From Rhizobium brockwellii (GTDB lineage: Bacteria; Pseudomonadota; Alphaproteobacteria; Rhizobiales; Rhizobiaceae), in assembly GCF_000769405.2 (NCBI RefSeq), contig NZ_CP053439.1, positions 1,364,001-1,428,000 of the forward strand: a stretch of 64,000 nt of DNA, written 5' to 3'. Positions within the stretch are counted from its first letter, which is position 1; the number at the start of each line of letters is the position of its first letter. A program made the translations under genes and the position numbers. The notes under the pieces were generated by a model. The model searched no databases, was not told the DNA's origin, and saw only the letters and a program-made list of their open reading frames with translations. Positions 62,884 to 64,000 of this stretch are shown here, piece by piece.

Positions 62884-62910
62884 CTTTCGAGTTATCCGCA
62901 ATTATGAAGA

Positions 62911-62935
62911 CCCCGCTGGAAACAGCGGGGTTTTT
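62911..62935 (+). terminator. Terminator of tuf
   Basis: CCCCGCTG-GAAA-CAGCGGGG-TTTTT, 27 bp after the stop. Confidence 0.9.
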
Positions 62936-63085
62936 CATTTTGATGGCTTCCTGTAGGTTTAACAGGTGTTGTAAAAATATCGTTAAGTTGGCCTGTCACA
63001 GTATTTTGTTCATCTCACGTTCAGAAACCGGTTTGTGATTGGACCAATGTAGTCCAGACTCCTCCTTGCAAAGAGGAGAGCCCGG

Positions 63086-63220
63086 ATGATTCCAAAGGCC
63101 ACATTCGCTGCGACGATATTCGCGATGTATGTTTTCACGATGTTTTTCATCGCTGCAATACCGCAAGAAGTTGTTCAGTCTGCCGTAGTGCAGATTGGCG
63201 AGGTAAGTGTCGTCAAGTGA
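63086..63220 (+). CDS. 44-residue membrane microprotein
   Basis: ATG 63086, TGA 63218-63220. AGAGGAGAG upstream. MIPKATFAATIFAMYVFTMFFIAAIPQ is a signal-anchor-like segment followed by a short tail QEVVQSAVVQIGEVSVVK. Isolated; function unknown. Confidence 0.6.
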   Translation: MIPKATFAATIFAMYVFTMFFIAAIPQEVVQSAVVQIGEVSVVK

Positions 63221-63391
63221 CGACCTTTGCCGAACATCGCAGGGTTCTGCGGTGATCGGAAATAATCGGTCAGGTGCTCCCGGATAGGATGCTCCTGGCG
63301 ACGCGGGGGTGAACCCTTGCAGGACGCTCGCTTGCTCTTCGCGCGGAAGCGTCTATCTATGCCTCCGATTTCATGACGCGGAGGATATTCC

Positions 63392-64000
63392 ATGAAGAGA
63401 CGTATTCTATTCACCGGCGGTTCGGGCAAGGCAGGTCGCCATGCGGTGCCGTGGCTCGTCAATGCCGGCTACGAGGTTCACAACCTCGATCTCGTGCCGC
63501 TCGATAGCCCCGGCGTCACCAATCTCATCGCCGACATCACCGATAGCGGTCAGGTCTTCAACGCGCTTTCGATGCATCGCGATTTTCCCGATCTCGACGC
63601 GGGCAGGGGCGTGCAGCCCTTCGACGCCGTCGTGCATTTCGCCGCCATCCCGCGCATCCTGATCAAGCCCGACAACGAAACCTTCCGCATCAACACGATG
63701 GGCACATATAATGTCATCGAGGCGGCGGTAAAGCTCGGCATCCGGAAGATCATCGTCGCATCGAGCGAGACGACCTACGGCGTCTGCTTCGCCGAAGGCC
63801 ATCGCGATTTCCACCAGTTCCCGCTGGAGGAGGACTACGACGTCAATCCGATGGATTCCTACGGCCTTTCCAAAGTGGTCAACGAAAAGACGGCGCGCGC
63901 CTTTGCCGAACGTTCGGGTTTCGACATTTATGCGCTACGCATCGGCAACGTCATCGAGCCTGACGAATACGAGAAGTTTCCGACCTATTTCGCCAATCCC
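63392..64000 (+). CDS. NAD-dependent epimerase/dehydratase, 3' end outside window
   Basis: Extended short-chain dehydrogenase family; acts on a nucleotide sugar or a related sugar acid. 203 codons visible. GGAGG lies 7 bases before the ATG. The N-terminal LFTGGSGKAGRHAV is the Rossmann nucleotide loop, VVHFAAIPR and YGLSK (Tyr-x-x-x-Lys) the catalytic region. Frame open at the window end. Uronate dehydrogenase-like sequence is possible; substrate not determined. Confidence 0.86.
   Translation, partial: MKRRILFTGGSGKAGRHAVPWLVNAGYEVHNLDLVPLDSPGVTNLIADITDSGQVFNALSMHRDFPDLDAGRGVQPFDAVVHFAAIPRILIKPDNETFRINTMGTYNVIEAAVKLGIRKIIVASSETTYGVCFAEGHRDFHQFPLEEDYDVNPMDSYGLSKVVNEKTARAFAERSGFDIYALRIGNVIEPDEYEKFPTYFANP

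Overview
The window is a stretch of a Rhizobium chromosome, most like the R. etli / R. leguminosarum group. The evidence is gene content and order: short alphaproteobacterial ProS, LolC-LolD, DnaE, DivK-PleD, RNase E with a long insert in its S1 domain, PBP1a-PrfB, and tRNA-Tyr/tRNA-Gly before tuf. GAAC-N7-GAAC LexA boxes and high-GC codon use agree with this. All of it is called from sequence reading alone; no database search was run.

Layout. 1-3.3 kb: end of proS, then lolC and lolD. 3.4-11.8 kb: a DUF5680 protein, a LexA-box promoter with a 28-residue membrane microprotein, dnaE, an L,D-transpeptidase, dinB (second LexA box), a GNAT acetyltransferase and a HAD phosphatase. 11.8-14.8 kb: DUF3572, divK, pleD, and a gap with a candidate structured small RNA. 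14.8-28.5 kb: rpmG, an MFS carrier, DUF983, rnr, topA, dprA, plsY, a pseudo-dihydroorotase, pyrB, an AidB-like flavoprotein and an orphan VapB antitoxin. 28.6-40 kb: rne, amiC, mrcA, prfB (programmed frameshift), an esterase-like hydrolase, an exported protein and nadK. 40.0-58.2 kb: an integrated element. 58.4-64 kb: small secreted and membrane proteins, a protease inhibitor, rlmB, tRNA-Tyr, tRNA-Gly, tuf and the start of an NAD-dependent epimerase.

The integrated element is about 18.1 kb. It is bounded by a perfect 52-bp repeat of the tRNA-Thr 3' end (40028-40079 and 58110-58161), with a tyrosine recombinase next to the right copy. Divergent from it run an AlpA-like regulator, two small genes and a RepA-like helicase. 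Six copies of the 9-mer GGGGTGGAA in both orientations follow, and look like a replication origin. The rest is a leftward phage-type operon: a short tape-measure protein, an Ntn-like protein, two fibre proteins and an SGNH esterase. No terminase, portal or capsid gene is visible. Rightward cargo genes are scattered in it: an Xre regulator with a toxin-like protein, PadR with a small membrane protein, and a coiled-coil two-TM protein. The layout is that of a satellite-like or tail-bearing defective prophage.

The observations most worth checking are the SOS-controlled microprotein (compare Caulobacter SidA), the capsid-less element with its iteron cluster, the degenerate tRNA-like sequence inside it, the cargo pairs, the loss of metal ligands in the pyrB-linked dihydroorotase, and the candidate small RNA after pleD.
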